Below, piece by piece: positions 46,377 to 54,931 of a stretch of 64,000 nucleotides of DNA. The notes under the pieces are model-generated. The model saw only the letters and a list, made by a program, of their open reading frames with translations, ran no database searches and had not been told where the DNA came from. Position 1 is the first letter of the stretch; every line of letters starts with the position of its first letter. The position numbers were made by a program, and so were the translations under genes. Origin of the DNA: Pseudomonadota bacterium. Lineage in GTDB: Bacteria; Desulfobacterota; Desulfobulbia; Desulfobulbales; Desulfocapsaceae. The stretch is taken from contig JAEYNP010000139.1 in the NCBI GenBank assembly GCA_023412495.1, positions 184,140-248,139 of the forward strand. Reading direction: 5' to 3'.

Positions 46377-46928
46377 TCAACTAGCTTTTTCTGAAGAACC
46401 GGTGCTCAGGTTGACCTTCAGGGCAGTCCGATACTGATGTTTGCTCTTGAAGCTGTCGCGTGCACCGCCGTAAGCCAACAGTACGATGGTGTCACCATTC
46501 GCGGTGATGGTTCCGTCATTCTTGTCGGGCGATTGCAGCGGCATGGTAAACTCGATGGTGGTCATACCCCCTTCCTCACTGCCGCCGACCAGGGTTACAT
46601 CCTGGGTGCCGCCCAATTTATCGTCGGGGCTGTGATTGTTGTTGGTATCGCCGAAATCATCCGTGATCTCGGGCTTACCATCTTTCACATATCCCAGTAT
46701 GAAATTGGCATCCTTCATCATCCTGCTCGGATTGAAGCCGATTCCAACCCAGCCCTCCGTCTGCGCCGACAGTTTTACCGCCAGCCTGTCACCGTCAACT
46801 TTCCAGGCAAAGGTTATCTTTTTGTCCTTCACTTCGTGATCGTACTGGGCAGCCTGAACGTTAACGAGAGAGCCGAGCAGGATGAGACCGACTCCGGCAA
46901 AAATCTTCTGGATGTTTTTTTTCAACAT
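46377..46928 (-). CDS. DOMON domain protein at the head of the oxidase operon
   Basis: 183-residue exported protein. A signal peptide (~1-26, ending VQA) precedes a DOMON domain (~28-165: ITFAWKVDGDRLAVKL, EGWVGIGFNPSRMM). DOMON folds often bind heme b or sugars; the Met in PSRMM could be a heme ligand. Single-domain proteins of this kind are found near cytochromes and dehydrogenases. The ATG at 46928 has AAGGAG upstream. The 12-bp gap to SCO makes it the first gene of the oxidase operon. A role as electron donor is inference. Confidence 0.8.
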   Translation of the reverse strand: MLKKNIQKIFAGVGLILLGSLVNVQAAQYDHEVKDKKITFAWKVDGDRLAVKLSAQTEGWVGIGFNPSRMMKDANFILGYVKDGKPEITDDFGDTNNNHSPDDKLGGTQDVTLVGGSEEGGMTTIEFTMPLQSPDKNDGTITANGDTIVLLAYGGARDSFKSKHQYRTALKVNLSTGSSEKAS

Positions 46929-47326
46929 AGATTCTCCTTCAATGAATAATTCTCCTGGTATTCGACAGCTGGTAGCCAAAGACATCACCTCTCACTTCAC
47001 TTCGTAATCAAATTTTTTCCTGCTTTGCCGCTCCAATGTTACCATCTCGGCAGAAGATCCACCCTTGCGCAAAAGAGTAGCACACCTTTCGTTCCCTGAA
47101 AAGCAACATTCAGATTTTGTTACTGATTGGCAGATTTGAACTATTATTTTCAGTCTATTCTGGGAGAAATTCTTTGCATGTCAATAATGCATGATTAAAT
47201 TACTCAGTCAAAGTTCGCACCTCACCACCTTTTGACAGGCAGAGGGGTGAAATCGCTCATTAAAAATCAACCATGGGCTGAGATCTCTCCTGCAAAATTA
47301 ATCACTTCTATCGAGGAGGAAAACGG
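46929..47326. promoter_or_regulatory. Divergent control region of the oxidase operon and desulfoferrodoxin
   Basis: 398 bp between two divergent oxygen-related units. It must hold both promoters. I see no textbook sigma-70 pair or clear Fur, PerR or FNR site; a TGCATG pair at about 47173-47190 is the only inverted motif of note. Confidence 0.5.
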
Positions 47327-47701
47327 ATGGCGCAGAAAATGGCAGTGTATAAATGCGAGATTTGCGGAAATATCGCTGAAGTTCTTACCGCAGGCGGCGC
47401 GGAAATGATGTGCTGTGGTCAGCAGATGACGATGCAGAAGGAAAATACCACCGATGCCGCCGTGGAAAAACACGTTCCGGTCCTCGCCAGAAAAGACGGC
47501 GGCTGGCAGGTGACCGTCGGCGCAGTGGATCATCCCATGACCGCGGCACATTATATAGAATGGATCGAACTCATCGCCGGTGATGCCGTTTACCGTCAGT
47601 TCCTCAATCCCGAAGACAAGCCCACAGCGTTTTTCCCGCTCGCTGCCGAAAGCGTCAGCGCTCGAGCCTACTGCAATCTGCACGGACTCTGGAAGAAGTA
47701 A
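47327..47701 (+). CDS. dfx: Desulfoferrodoxin (superoxide reductase)
   Basis: 124-residue cytoplasmic enzyme that reduces superoxide to peroxide without making O2. The desulforedoxin-like first iron centre has C10, C13, C29 and C30; the active centre has H49, H69, H75, H119 and C116, with E47-K48 beside the site. It is therefore the two-iron form. AGGAGGAAAA precedes the ATG. Desulfoferrodoxin is typical of anaerobes and sulfate reducers. Rubredoxin, a known electron donor, is 7 kb away. Confidence 0.95.
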   Translation: MAQKMAVYKCEICGNIAEVLTAGGAEMMCCGQQMTMQKENTTDAAVEKHVPVLARKDGGWQVTVGAVDHPMTAAHYIEWIELIAGDAVYRQFLNPEDKPTAFFPLAAESVSARAYCNLHGLWKK

Positions 47702-47707
47702 ATCGCC

Positions 47708-47746
47708 TGTGCCGGTCGGAAGTAGTACCCCGACCGGCACATTTTC
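47708..47746 (+). terminator. Rho-independent terminator after desulfoferrodoxin
   Basis: Perfect 12-bp stem TGTGCCGGTCGG (47708-47719) with CCGACCGGCACA (47730-47741), then TTTT. The gene is monocistronic. Confidence 0.85.
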
Positions 47747-47896
47747 CATAATAATCCCATCTTTCGCCCCCACAAATGTACTTCCGCAATACATCGAGCA
47801 TGCGGGAGCGTCCTCTTCGTCTCAGGAGTCGCCTCATTTCATCGGGGTGACAGCCATCTTCGGCGAGTGCAAAAAAATCCTACGACTTCGTTGCAA

Positions 47897-47934
47897 TTGA
47901 CAGCGGGGCACTTCGATCATAGTTTGATATCAAA
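47897..47934 (+). promoter_or_regulatory. Promoter and palindromic operator of the MarR gene
   Basis: TTGACA at 47897-47902 is followed 17 bases later by TAGTTT at 47920. The perfect palindrome TTTGATATCAAA (47923-47934) overlaps the likely -10 element 20 bases before the marR ATG. This suits autorepression by a MarR dimer. Confidence 0.55.
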
Positions 47935-47954
47935 TCAAGACTCGGAGTGTACGT

Positions 47955-48401
47955 ATGATTCATTCGCAAGGCAGTAGAAAACAGAATCTGGCGCTGGATA
48001 CCTTCAGTAAACTGATGCGATGTTCGAACAGTGTGGCAAACGATGTGCACAAACACATTCAGAACCAGCTGACGGTGAGCCAGTTCGGCATTCTCGAATC
48101 TCTGGCGCTTCTCGGACCGATATCCCAGAAAGAACTGGCCGCAAGAATCCTTAAATCGCCCGGCAATATCACTACCATCATCAACAACCTCGAAAAAGCC
48201 GGGCTGGTCGTCAGGGTCTTGAGTGCTCAGGACAAGAGATATTATGCCATCCACCTCACCGACAAAGGACGGAGAACGATCGACCGGATCATTCCGGTCC
48301 ACACGGAAATACTTTCCAACAGAATGTCGGTGTTGACGGAAGAAGAACAGCAGACTCTTGGCACGCTCCTGCAAAAACTCGCCAAAAGTAACGGTCCGTA
48401 A
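47955..48401 (+). CDS. MarR family transcriptional regulator
   Basis: 148-residue winged-helix repressor. The DNA-binding part is ~55-115 (ISQKELAARILKSPGNIT, VRVLSAQDKRYYAIHLT). It has one cysteine near residue 24 (LMRCSNS), which could be an oxidant sensor as in OhrR-type regulators, but the position is not proof. The palindrome just upstream suggests self-control. fumC follows 70 bp later and might be a target. Confidence 0.88.
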   Translation: MIHSQGSRKQNLALDTFSKLMRCSNSVANDVHKHIQNQLTVSQFGILESLALLGPISQKELAARILKSPGNITTIINNLEKAGLVVRVLSAQDKRYYAIHLTDKGRRTIDRIIPVHTEILSNRMSVLTEEEQQTLGTLLQKLAKSNGP

Positions 48402-48471
48402 ACAAAAGGATGAGCAACCAGAGTGCCAAAGCATAACAAAGACGGCAAGTCACGATTATTCGGTGGAACTC

Positions 48472-49860
48472 ATGGAAAATCGAATAGAAAGAGACAGCAT
48501 GGGTGAAGTCGGCGTGCCGGCGCACGCACTTTACGGGGCGCAGACCCAGCGAGCGGTGCAAAACTTCACGATCTCCAGCCAGCCCATGCCCTGGAATTTT
48601 CTCGAGGCGGTCCTGCTGATCAAATCGGCGGCGGCCCGTGCTAACGGAGAACTGGGGCTTCTGCCGGAAAACTTTGCCCAACTTATTGTTGCCGCTGTGT
48701 CGGCGCTTTTGACCACCCGGCCGATCGAGCAGTTTCCGGTACCCATATATCAGACTGGCAGCGGCACCAGCACCAACATGAATGTCAACGAAGTGATCGT
48801 CGGCATCGTCCGGGCCCAGGGCGTGGAACTCTCGCCGAACGATCATGTCAACCTCGGCCAGAGCAGCAACGACGTCATTCCCACCGCCCTCCATTTATCA
48901 GCGGCACTGGCCATAAGCCGCTTCCTCCTGCCGGCCCTGGGAGAACTGGCCGCAACCATCCGGGTCTGTGGCTCCGCCAACCATGACGTCATCAAGACCG
49001 CACGAACTCATCTCATGGACGCCCTGCCGATCTACCTGCAGTCGGAACTGACAGGCTGGGCTGTCCAGATCGATGAATGCATCGAGCGCATTGAAACGAG
49101 TCTGGACAGACTGCAACGATTGCCGCTCGGAGGAACCGCGGTCGGTTCCGGCGTCAACTGTCATCCGGAGTTCGCAGAACGAGCTATCGCCCTGCTCAGC
49201 CAGGAAACCGCCCTGGCCTTTACCCGGGCCCCATCACTTTATAAAGGGATCAGCAGCCTCGACACGGTTGTGGAATTCTCCGGCCATCTGAAGTCCTGCG
49301 CGGTTGCCCTGGTGAAAATTGCCAACGATCTGCGATTGATGAATTCAGGGCCGCTCACCGGCTTCGGAGAGATCACCCTGCAGGCCCTCCAGCCCGGCTC
49401 GAGCATCATGCCCGCCAAAGTCAATCCGGTCATTCCCGAGGCGGTCCTCATGGCCGCGGCCCAGGTGATCGGCAACGATACCACCATCGCCCTGGCCGGA
49501 CTGGGCGGCAACTTTCAACTCAATACCATGCTGCCGGTTGCGGCTGCCAAAATTCTCGAATCCATTGATCTCTTGGCCGGCAGCGCCCGGGCTCTGGCAG
49601 AGAAGGTAATAGAGGGGATGCAGGTCAACCGCGAGGTGTACAGCCGGGCCCTGGCCCTGAATCCCATTCTGGTGACGGCGCTCAATCCTGTAATCGGTTA
49701 TTTAAAGGCGGCGGAAATCGCCAAAATTGCCCAGAACGAGAACCGGCCGGTCCTCGATGTAGCCATGGAACACACTGATATTCCGGAAGAGGAACTGCGT
49801 CGCCTGCTCGATCCGAAGAATCTCGCCGAAGGAGGCGGACAAAAGGGCTTCAGCGTCTGA
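48472..49860 (+). CDS. fumC: Class II fumarate hydratase
   Basis: 462-residue, iron-free, oxygen-stable fumarase. It has the superfamily signature GSSIMPAKVNP, GSGTSTNMNVNEV and TARTHLMDA. Length is close to E. coli FumC (467). I chose the ATG at 48472; the frame extends upstream into marR. It duplicates the reaction of the oxygen-labile class I enzyme at 31667, a common way to keep fumarase under oxidative stress. It overlaps the end of the converging glycosyltransferase by 11 bases. Confidence 0.93.
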   Translation: MENRIERDSMGEVGVPAHALYGAQTQRAVQNFTISSQPMPWNFLEAVLLIKSAAARANGELGLLPENFAQLIVAAVSALLTTRPIEQFPVPIYQTGSGTSTNMNVNEVIVGIVRAQGVELSPNDHVNLGQSSNDVIPTALHLSAALAISRFLLPALGELAATIRVCGSANHDVIKTARTHLMDALPIYLQSELTGWAVQIDECIERIETSLDRLQRLPLGGTAVGSGVNCHPEFAERAIALLSQETALAFTRAPSLYKGISSLDTVVEFSGHLKSCAVALVKIANDLRLMNSGPLTGFGEITLQALQPGSSIMPAKVNPVIPEAVLMAAAQVIGNDTTIALAGLGGNFQLNTMLPVAAAKILESIDLLAGSARALAEKVIEGMQVNREVYSRALALNPILVTALNPVIGYLKAAEIAKIAQNENRPVLDVAMEHTDIPEEELRRLLDPKNLAEGGGQKGFSV

Positions 49861-50551
49861 AAAAGTGTCGGAGGCAGAGGCCGACCAGCTGGCGAAGGTA
49901 ATCGAGGACCACCCTGCGGTTCATCTTCGACTCGCCGAAATCACGGTCCCGGAAGACAATGGGAATTTCCTGAACTCGCAGCTCTGGGTTGTACTCGGCG
50001 AGAACAGCCAGACCGATCTTAAAACCGGGCACGTTGCCGGGCAGTTCGACCAGCCGCCGCCGTTCCACTGCGAAGAATCCGGCCAGAGGATCGTTGACGC
50101 TGCAGAACAACCGGGCAGGTATTGTGGCGAGCCGGGAAGACAACCGACGCGACAGTGGCCAGTCGGGAGTAGCCCCTCCTGCAACATATCTGCTGCCGAT
50201 CACCATGTCATGGGTCCCCGCGAGCAGCGGCGTGAGCAGTTCGGGGATTGCCTCCGGCGGATGGCTGAGATCGGCGTCCATCACCACGACATATCTTGCC
50301 TCGGTGGCCTTTGCCCCTGCGATCACCGCACCGGCCAACCCTACATTGACATCCCGCCGGAGCAACCGGACCGGTTCCCGTTTAGTCCATGCCTCAACCC
50401 GATCCCCGGTCCCGTCCGCCGATGCCGAATCGATAAAAAGCACCTCAAAGTCGAGCCGAGAGTCCCGTCGGACTTGCAAAACCCTTTCCAGCAGAATGTC
50501 AATATTTTCCGCTTCGTTGAGTGTTGGAATGATGACAGTGACGGTGGTCAA
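49850..50551 (-). CDS. GT2 family glycosyltransferase, polyprenol-phosphate mannosyltransferase-like
   Basis: 233 residues resembling the catalytic domain of dolichol/polyprenol-phosphate mannose synthases. It begins VTVIIPTLNEAENI, has the metal-binding VVMDADLSHPPE and the QxxRW-like end region GESKMN. There is no C-terminal membrane domain, so it is the single-domain form acting on the inner face of the membrane. It should move a sugar from a nucleotide donor to a lipid phosphate; the sugar is not certain. It stands alone and converges on fumC. Confidence 0.85.
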   Translation of the reverse strand: MTTVTVIIPTLNEAENIDILLERVLQVRRDSRLDFEVLFIDSASADGTGDRVEAWTKREPVRLLRRDVNVGLAGAVIAGAKATEARYVVVMDADLSHPPEAIPELLTPLLAGTHDMVIGSRYVAGGATPDWPLSRRLSSRLATIPARLFCSVNDPLAGFFAVERRRLVELPGNVPGFKIGLAVLAEYNPELRVQEIPIVFRDRDFGESKMNRRVVLDYLRQLVGLCLRHFFRR

Positions 50552-50654
50552 TTTTCAATCCCTTTTGCAGAAAAATCCGTAGAGCCTCAAACTACGCAGG
50601 GGGCGAATATCACCCCCCCCATCTCCACGCACAGCCGCTTTCGCCGAAATACTC

Positions 50655-51365
50655 CTATCCGCCTATCTTTTTCAGTCCCAGATCATGCAGTGGCAGGATC
50701 GTCGCGCCGAGTGCCTTCACCCTCTGGATCGACTCCCAGGCAGCCACAGCATCCAGATGCACCCCCGGGCAAACCGCCGGACCATTAGCCGGAAAATTTT
50801 CCCGGTTACAGCAGAAACCGGTGATCACCGCCGGCCCCTCCGCCGTCTGGATCAAGACCGAAAGCCCACCGGGGCTGTGTCCGGGCGAATAGAGAATCTG
50901 AATGCCGGGGACAATCTCCACGCCGTCTTCGACGGTGACGAAATCGATATCTTCGATAAAATAGGTGTCGTAGCGGTGATCGATGGGATGGGGCGAATTG
51001 CAGAAATCTATCTCGCTCTGATGGGTGTAGAATTTCGCCCCCTTGAACAGCTGATTGTTACCGCAGTGATCGTCATGAAGGTGGGTATTGATGACGATAT
51101 CGATATCCTGAACGGTCAGATTATGTGCGGCCAGGCAATCAACCAGAGATGCCGGTTCCATGCCCGTCTCCTGGATGAACTGATCCGGCGTGAACAGCTC
51201 GTTCTCATCGAGTCCCGTATCAACCAGAATGTTATGGCCGCCGCCCTGGACCAGAAAAGCCCAGATCGGCAGCCAGATTCTCGTCCCATAGCCTTTCTGG
51301 TAGGTCATTATCCCCTGATCCGGGTTACGCACTCCGGTAAGCAAAGGTGTTATGGAATACTCCAT
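50655..51365 (-). CDS. MBL-fold hydrolase, N-acyl homoserine lactonase-like
   Basis: 236-residue metallo-beta-lactamase-fold protein. The metal motif is THLHDDHCG, with further histidines in YSPGHSPGG and near the C terminus (LPLHDLG). The layout, with ITPLLTG at the start and a long loop before the metal site, resembles AttM/AiiA-type quorum-quenching lactonases, but the substrate could be another lactone. The ATG at 51365 has AAAGGAGAG upstream. Confidence 0.82.
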   Translation of the reverse strand: MEYSITPLLTGVRNPDQGIMTYQKGYGTRIWLPIWAFLVQGGGHNILVDTGLDENELFTPDQFIQETGMEPASLVDCLAAHNLTVQDIDIVINTHLHDDHCGNNQLFKGAKFYTHQSEIDFCNSPHPIDHRYDTYFIEDIDFVTVEDGVEIVPGIQILYSPGHSPGGLSVLIQTAEGPAVITGFCCNRENFPANGPAVCPGVHLDAVAAWESIQRVKALGATILPLHDLGLKKIGG

Positions 51366-51584
51366 GGCACGCTCTCCTTTCGGCAGGTTCATGTGATAGG
51401 AAAATTCTGAAATGTCCTCGTCACTTCTCCTCTGTCTGGTAGCAAAAAAAGCGTTGATAATCAAGGGAGAAAGCATGCAATAGAGGGTTTGGCGATTCTC
51501 TCTGCCATAGCGACAGCAAGGAGCAGCGCCATGCTCCGTTCTCGCTCCACTTCCTCAGTTAAGCCAGATGTTGTCGGCCGAAGC
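51366..51584. other. Intergenic region between lactonase-like gene and Lrp regulator
   Basis: With the control region at 51585-51665, a 323-bp divergent gap. I see no gene in it. Confidence 0.4.
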
Positions 51585-51665
51585 CAGAATATTCAGAATA
51601 TATTCACGTCATTTTAAAAATATCAGAATATTATTCTTGACACGGCTCTATTGCGAGAATACATT
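51585..51665 (+). promoter_or_regulatory. Promoter region of the Lrp regulator with CAGAATAT repeats
   Basis: Three direct copies of CAGAATAT at 51585, 51594 and 51624 lie upstream of TTGACA (51637-51642) and TACATT (51660-51665) with 17 bases between. The AT-rich repeats could be Lrp binding sites for autoregulation. Confidence 0.55.
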
Positions 51666-51688
51666 GCTTCTATAAGCGAGGAGAGCAA

Positions 51689-52144
51689 ATGGATGCCATA
51701 AGCCTGGAAATTTTAAAAATACTTCAAGAAAAAGCCCGCATACCGAATATCGAGGTATCGCGGCAGGTGGGTCTTGCCCCGTCTGCAGTCCTCGAACGGA
51801 TCAGGAAACTCGAAAAGCAGGGCATCATCGACGGCTATGAGGTTCGCCTCAATCCTCAGCACTTTCGCCGCGCCCAGGTCGCTTTCGTCCACGTCCAGAC
51901 TACCACCGCCGCCTGCAGCGAGGTGGGCAGACAACTCTCCCAAATCGCCGAGGTGCAGGAGGTTCATTTCGTCTCCGGCAACGACTGTTATCTGGTGAAA
52001 GTCAGAACCGCCGATACCGCCTCGTTGAGCCTCCTGCTGCAGGAGCGGATCGCCGCTATCGACGGCGTCATCGCTACCAAGACAGAAACAGTACTCTCGA
52101 CCATAAAAGAAACAAGCCGTATACCACTTCCGGAAAACGTTTAA
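51689..52144 (+). CDS. Lrp/AsnC family transcriptional regulator
   Basis: 151 residues with an N-terminal HTH (~1-60: LEILKILQEKARIPNIEVSR, AVLERIRKLEKQGI) and a C-terminal RAM ligand-binding domain (VHVQTTTAAC, VHFVSGNDCYLVKVRT). It probably senses an amino acid. It lies 11 bp before the decarboxylase gene, so it likely controls that gene and itself. Confidence 0.93.
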   Translation: MDAISLEILKILQEKARIPNIEVSRQVGLAPSAVLERIRKLEKQGIIDGYEVRLNPQHFRRAQVAFVHVQTTTAACSEVGRQLSQIAEVQEVHFVSGNDCYLVKVRTADTASLSLLLQERIAAIDGVIATKTETVLSTIKETSRIPLPENV

Positions 52145-52155
52145 GGAATGCCGCC

Positions 52156-53415
52156 ATGCCCATGTCACAACCCTACAAAGATCGACTCTTTCCCGTCCTG
52201 AACGCCATCGCCGAGCATTACGGGACGCCCTTTCACATTTATGACGAGGCCGGCATCCGCGCCACCGGAAGCAGTCTGGAAGCTGCCTTCGCGGGCATCG
52301 AGCGTTTCCGGGAGTATTTTGCGGTGAAGGCCCTGCCCAATCCGAAGATTCTCATGGTCATGAAGGATATTGGCTTCGGCTTCGACTGCAGTTCCATCGC
52401 CGAACTGCGTCTGTCCCGACAGGCCGGCGGCCGGAGCGAGGATCTGATGTACACCTCGAACAACACCAGCCAGGAGGAATTTGCCGAGGCTGCGGGTGAC
52501 GGCGGCGCCATCCTTAACCTTGACGACATCACTCTGGTCGCGAAGGTCCCGGTCATGCCCGAAATGATCTGCTTCCGCTACAATCCCGGCCCCCGGCGCA
52601 CCGGCAACGGCATCATCGGCAATCCGGTTGAAGCGAAATACGGCGTCGCCCACGACCAGATCGTCGAGGCCTACCGCCAGGCCAAGGCCCGCGGCGCCCG
52701 CCGTTTCGGCATCCACACCATGCTGGCCTCGAATGAGCTGAACTACGAGTACATGGTGCACACCGCCGAGATGCTTTTGGCGCTCGTTGCCGAGATCTCC
52801 GCCGAACTGGGCATTGCCTTCGAGTTTATCAATATCGGCGGCGGCCTGGGTATTCCTTACCGGCCCGGAGTGGCAGGGCTGGATCTCGCGGCCATGGGCG
52901 AAGCGATCACCGCCCGGTTTAAGGCCTTCCGCCACGTCCACGGCTACGAGCCCGCCCTCTTCATGGAAAGCGGCCGATTCATCACTGGACCCCACGGGGT
53001 GCTGGTAACCACGGCCATCAACCGCAAGGACATCTACCGGACCTATATCGGTGTCGACGCCTCGATGAGCTCCCTCATGCGCCCTGGCATCTACGGCGCC
53101 TACCATCATATCGAGATCCTCGGCAAGGATGGCTCCGCCGGGACGGAAGTGGTCGATGTGGTCGGTTCACTCTGCGAGAACAACGACAAATTCGCCATTC
53201 AGCGCGAGTTGCCGAAGATCGTCGATGGTGATATCCTGATCATTCAGGATACCGGCGCCCACGGTATTGCCATGGGCTTCAACTACAACGGCAATCTTCG
53301 CCCCAAGGAACTGCTGCTGCGCACGGACGGCACGGTGGAATTGATCCGCCGGGCTGAACAGGTGGAAGATTATTTTGCCACTCTGAATTTCCGGCCGGAC
53401 GTGCTGCGCCTGTAA
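52156..53415 (+). CDS. Group IV PLP decarboxylase, diaminopimelate decarboxylase-like
   Basis: 419-residue fold-type III enzyme. The PLP lysine is K58 in FAVKALPNP; the phosphate loop is IGGGLGIPY; the second-site motif is CENND in place of the common CESGD, with the Cys, Glu and Asp kept. It most likely makes lysine from meso-diaminopimelate. The regulator of Lrp type directly upstream fits an amino-acid pathway. A second start, ATG at 52162, is possible. Confidence 0.82.
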   Translation: MPMSQPYKDRLFPVLNAIAEHYGTPFHIYDEAGIRATGSSLEAAFAGIERFREYFAVKALPNPKILMVMKDIGFGFDCSSIAELRLSRQAGGRSEDLMYTSNNTSQEEFAEAAGDGGAILNLDDITLVAKVPVMPEMICFRYNPGPRRTGNGIIGNPVEAKYGVAHDQIVEAYRQAKARGARRFGIHTMLASNELNYEYMVHTAEMLLALVAEISAELGIAFEFINIGGGLGIPYRPGVAGLDLAAMGEAITARFKAFRHVHGYEPALFMESGRFITGPHGVLVTTAINRKDIYRTYIGVDASMSSLMRPGIYGAYHHIEILGKDGSAGTEVVDVVGSLCENNDKFAIQRELPKIVDGDILIIQDTGAHGIAMGFNYNGNLRPKELLLRTDGTVELIRRAEQVEDYFATLNFRPDVLRL

Positions 53416-53452
53416 ACATGTGGTTAGTGCTCATCTGAGGTTGTGAATTTCT

Positions 53453-54931
53453 ATGACTATCGATATTGACCGGTTCCTGGCGACCGTTGCCAGGGTCGTT
53501 CAGGGCGAACAGGTGCCGGTGGTGGATCTCATCGCCGTGCAGACCGAAGATCCCTTCAAGGTCCTGGTGGCTACTATCCTCTCCGCCCGTACCAAGGATG
53601 AAACCACAGCCGCGGCCTCTGCCCGGCTGTTCGAAATCGCCCCGGACCTCGAATCGCTCGCCGGACTGCCCGAAGCGGAGATCGCCCGGCTGGTTTACCC
53701 GGTAGGCTTTTGGAAAACCAAGGCCAAACATCTCGCCATGTTGCCGGAGGCACTGCGCCGCTTCGGCGGCAAGGTTCCGGAGACCATCGAGGAGTTGGTC
53801 ACCCTGCCTGGCGTAGGCCGCAAGACCGCCAACCTGGTCCGATCGGTCGCCTTCCGGAAACCGGCGATCTGCGTTGATACCCACGTTCACCGGATCATGA
53901 ACATCTGGGAATATGTCGACACCAAGACGCCGCTCGAGACGGAAATGGCCCTGCGGGCCAGGCTGCCGGAAAAGCACTGGCTTTCCGTCAACTCTCTGCT
54001 CGTCGCCTTCGGCCAGTCGATCTGCCGGCCGGTGGCACCCAAATGCGATGTCTGTCCCCTGTCTACAGATTGCCCCAAAAAGGGAGTCCGTCCCCGCAAG
54101 ATACCCCTGGATAAAAAGGGAAAGGAGCAGGTAATGAAGTGTATCTCCTGGAATGTCAACGGCATCCGCGCCGTGGAAAAGAAAGGTTTTGCCGAGTTGC
54201 TGAAGGCTTTCGATGCCGATGTGGTGGCCCTTCAGGAAACCAAGATCCAGGAGGATCAGCTCACCGACGAGTTGAAGAACATCCCCGGCTACACCTCCTA
54301 CTGGCACTGCGCAGAGAGAAAAGGCTATTCCGGCGTGGCCTGCTACACCCGCATTCCGCCGGTGGCGGTCCATTATGGCCTTGGCGAGCCTGAATTCGAC
54401 TGCGAAGGTCGGGTGCTGACCCTGGAATTCACCGACTACTACCTGATCAACATCTATTTTCCGAACAGCGCCGAAAAGCTGGTGCGCCTCGCCCACAAGC
54501 TGCGCTTCAACGACCGGCTGCTCGCCTTCGCCAAAGAACTGGAACTTAAAAAACCGGTCATCCTCTGCGGGGATTTCAACGTCGCCCATAAGGAAATCGA
54601 CCTTAAGAACCCGAAGAGCAACGTCAAGAACGCCGGCTTCACCCCGGAAGAGCGGGCCTGGATGGACAGCTTTGTGGCGGCTGGATTCGTCGATACATTC
54701 CGCCTGTTCTGCCAGGATCCGGACCAGTACACCTGGTGGAGCTACCGGTTCAATGCTCGAGCCAAGAACGTCGGGTGGCGTATCGACTATTTCTGCGTCA
54801 GCGGATCGGCCGTGGATAGAGTGAGAAGCGCAACCATCATGAACGAAGTGCTGGGCTCGGATCACTGCCCGGTGGCCTTGGAATTTCTCTGCGAGGGCGC
54901 AAAAGGTATTATCCCGGAGATGAAAAATTAG
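53453..54931 (+). CDS. Fusion of endonuclease III and exonuclease III
   Basis: 492 residues joining two base-excision repair enzymes in one frame. Residues 1-~225 are endonuclease III: HhH LPGVGRKTA with K124, catalytic D142 (VDTHVHR), and 4Fe-4S cysteines C191, C198, C201 and C207. Residues 228-492 are an exonuclease III/APE1-type enzyme: WNVNGIRAV, LQETKIQ, GDFNVAH and SDHCPV. There is no stop codon between. At the joint, an ATG at 54134 (M228) has AAAGGAG upstream, so the second half may also be made alone. A glycosylase-AP lyase tied to an AP endonuclease would hand over its product directly. mutY converges with a four-base overlap. Confidence 0.93.
   Translation: MTIDIDRFLATVARVVQGEQVPVVDLIAVQTEDPFKVLVATILSARTKDETTAAASARLFEIAPDLESLAGLPEAEIARLVYPVGFWKTKAKHLAMLPEALRRFGGKVPETIEELVTLPGVGRKTANLVRSVAFRKPAICVDTHVHRIMNIWEYVDTKTPLETEMALRARLPEKHWLSVNSLLVAFGQSICRPVAPKCDVCPLSTDCPKKGVRPRKIPLDKKGKEQVMKCISWNVNGIRAVEKKGFAELLKAFDADVVALQETKIQEDQLTDELKNIPGYTSYWHCAERKGYSGVACYTRIPPVAVHYGLGEPEFDCEGRVLTLEFTDYYLINIYFPNSAEKLVRLAHKLRFNDRLLAFAKELELKKPVILCGDFNVAHKEIDLKNPKSNVKNAGFTPEERAWMDSFVAAGFVDTFRLFCQDPDQYTWWSYRFNARAKNVGWRIDYFCVSGSAVDRVRSATIMNEVLGSDHCPVALEFLCEGAKGIIPEMKN

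Noticed and set aside
52156..53415. CENND motif of the LysA-like protein as a sign of new substrate
   Set aside because: The key Cys, Glu and Asp are kept and only the two middle residues differ, so this is probably natural variation in diaminopimelate decarboxylases.
53279..54865. 528-codon open frame on the minus strand opposite the Nth-Xth gene
   Set aside because: The plus strand encodes both repair enzymes with all catalytic residues; the antisense frame has no recognisable content and arises from GC-rich codon bias.
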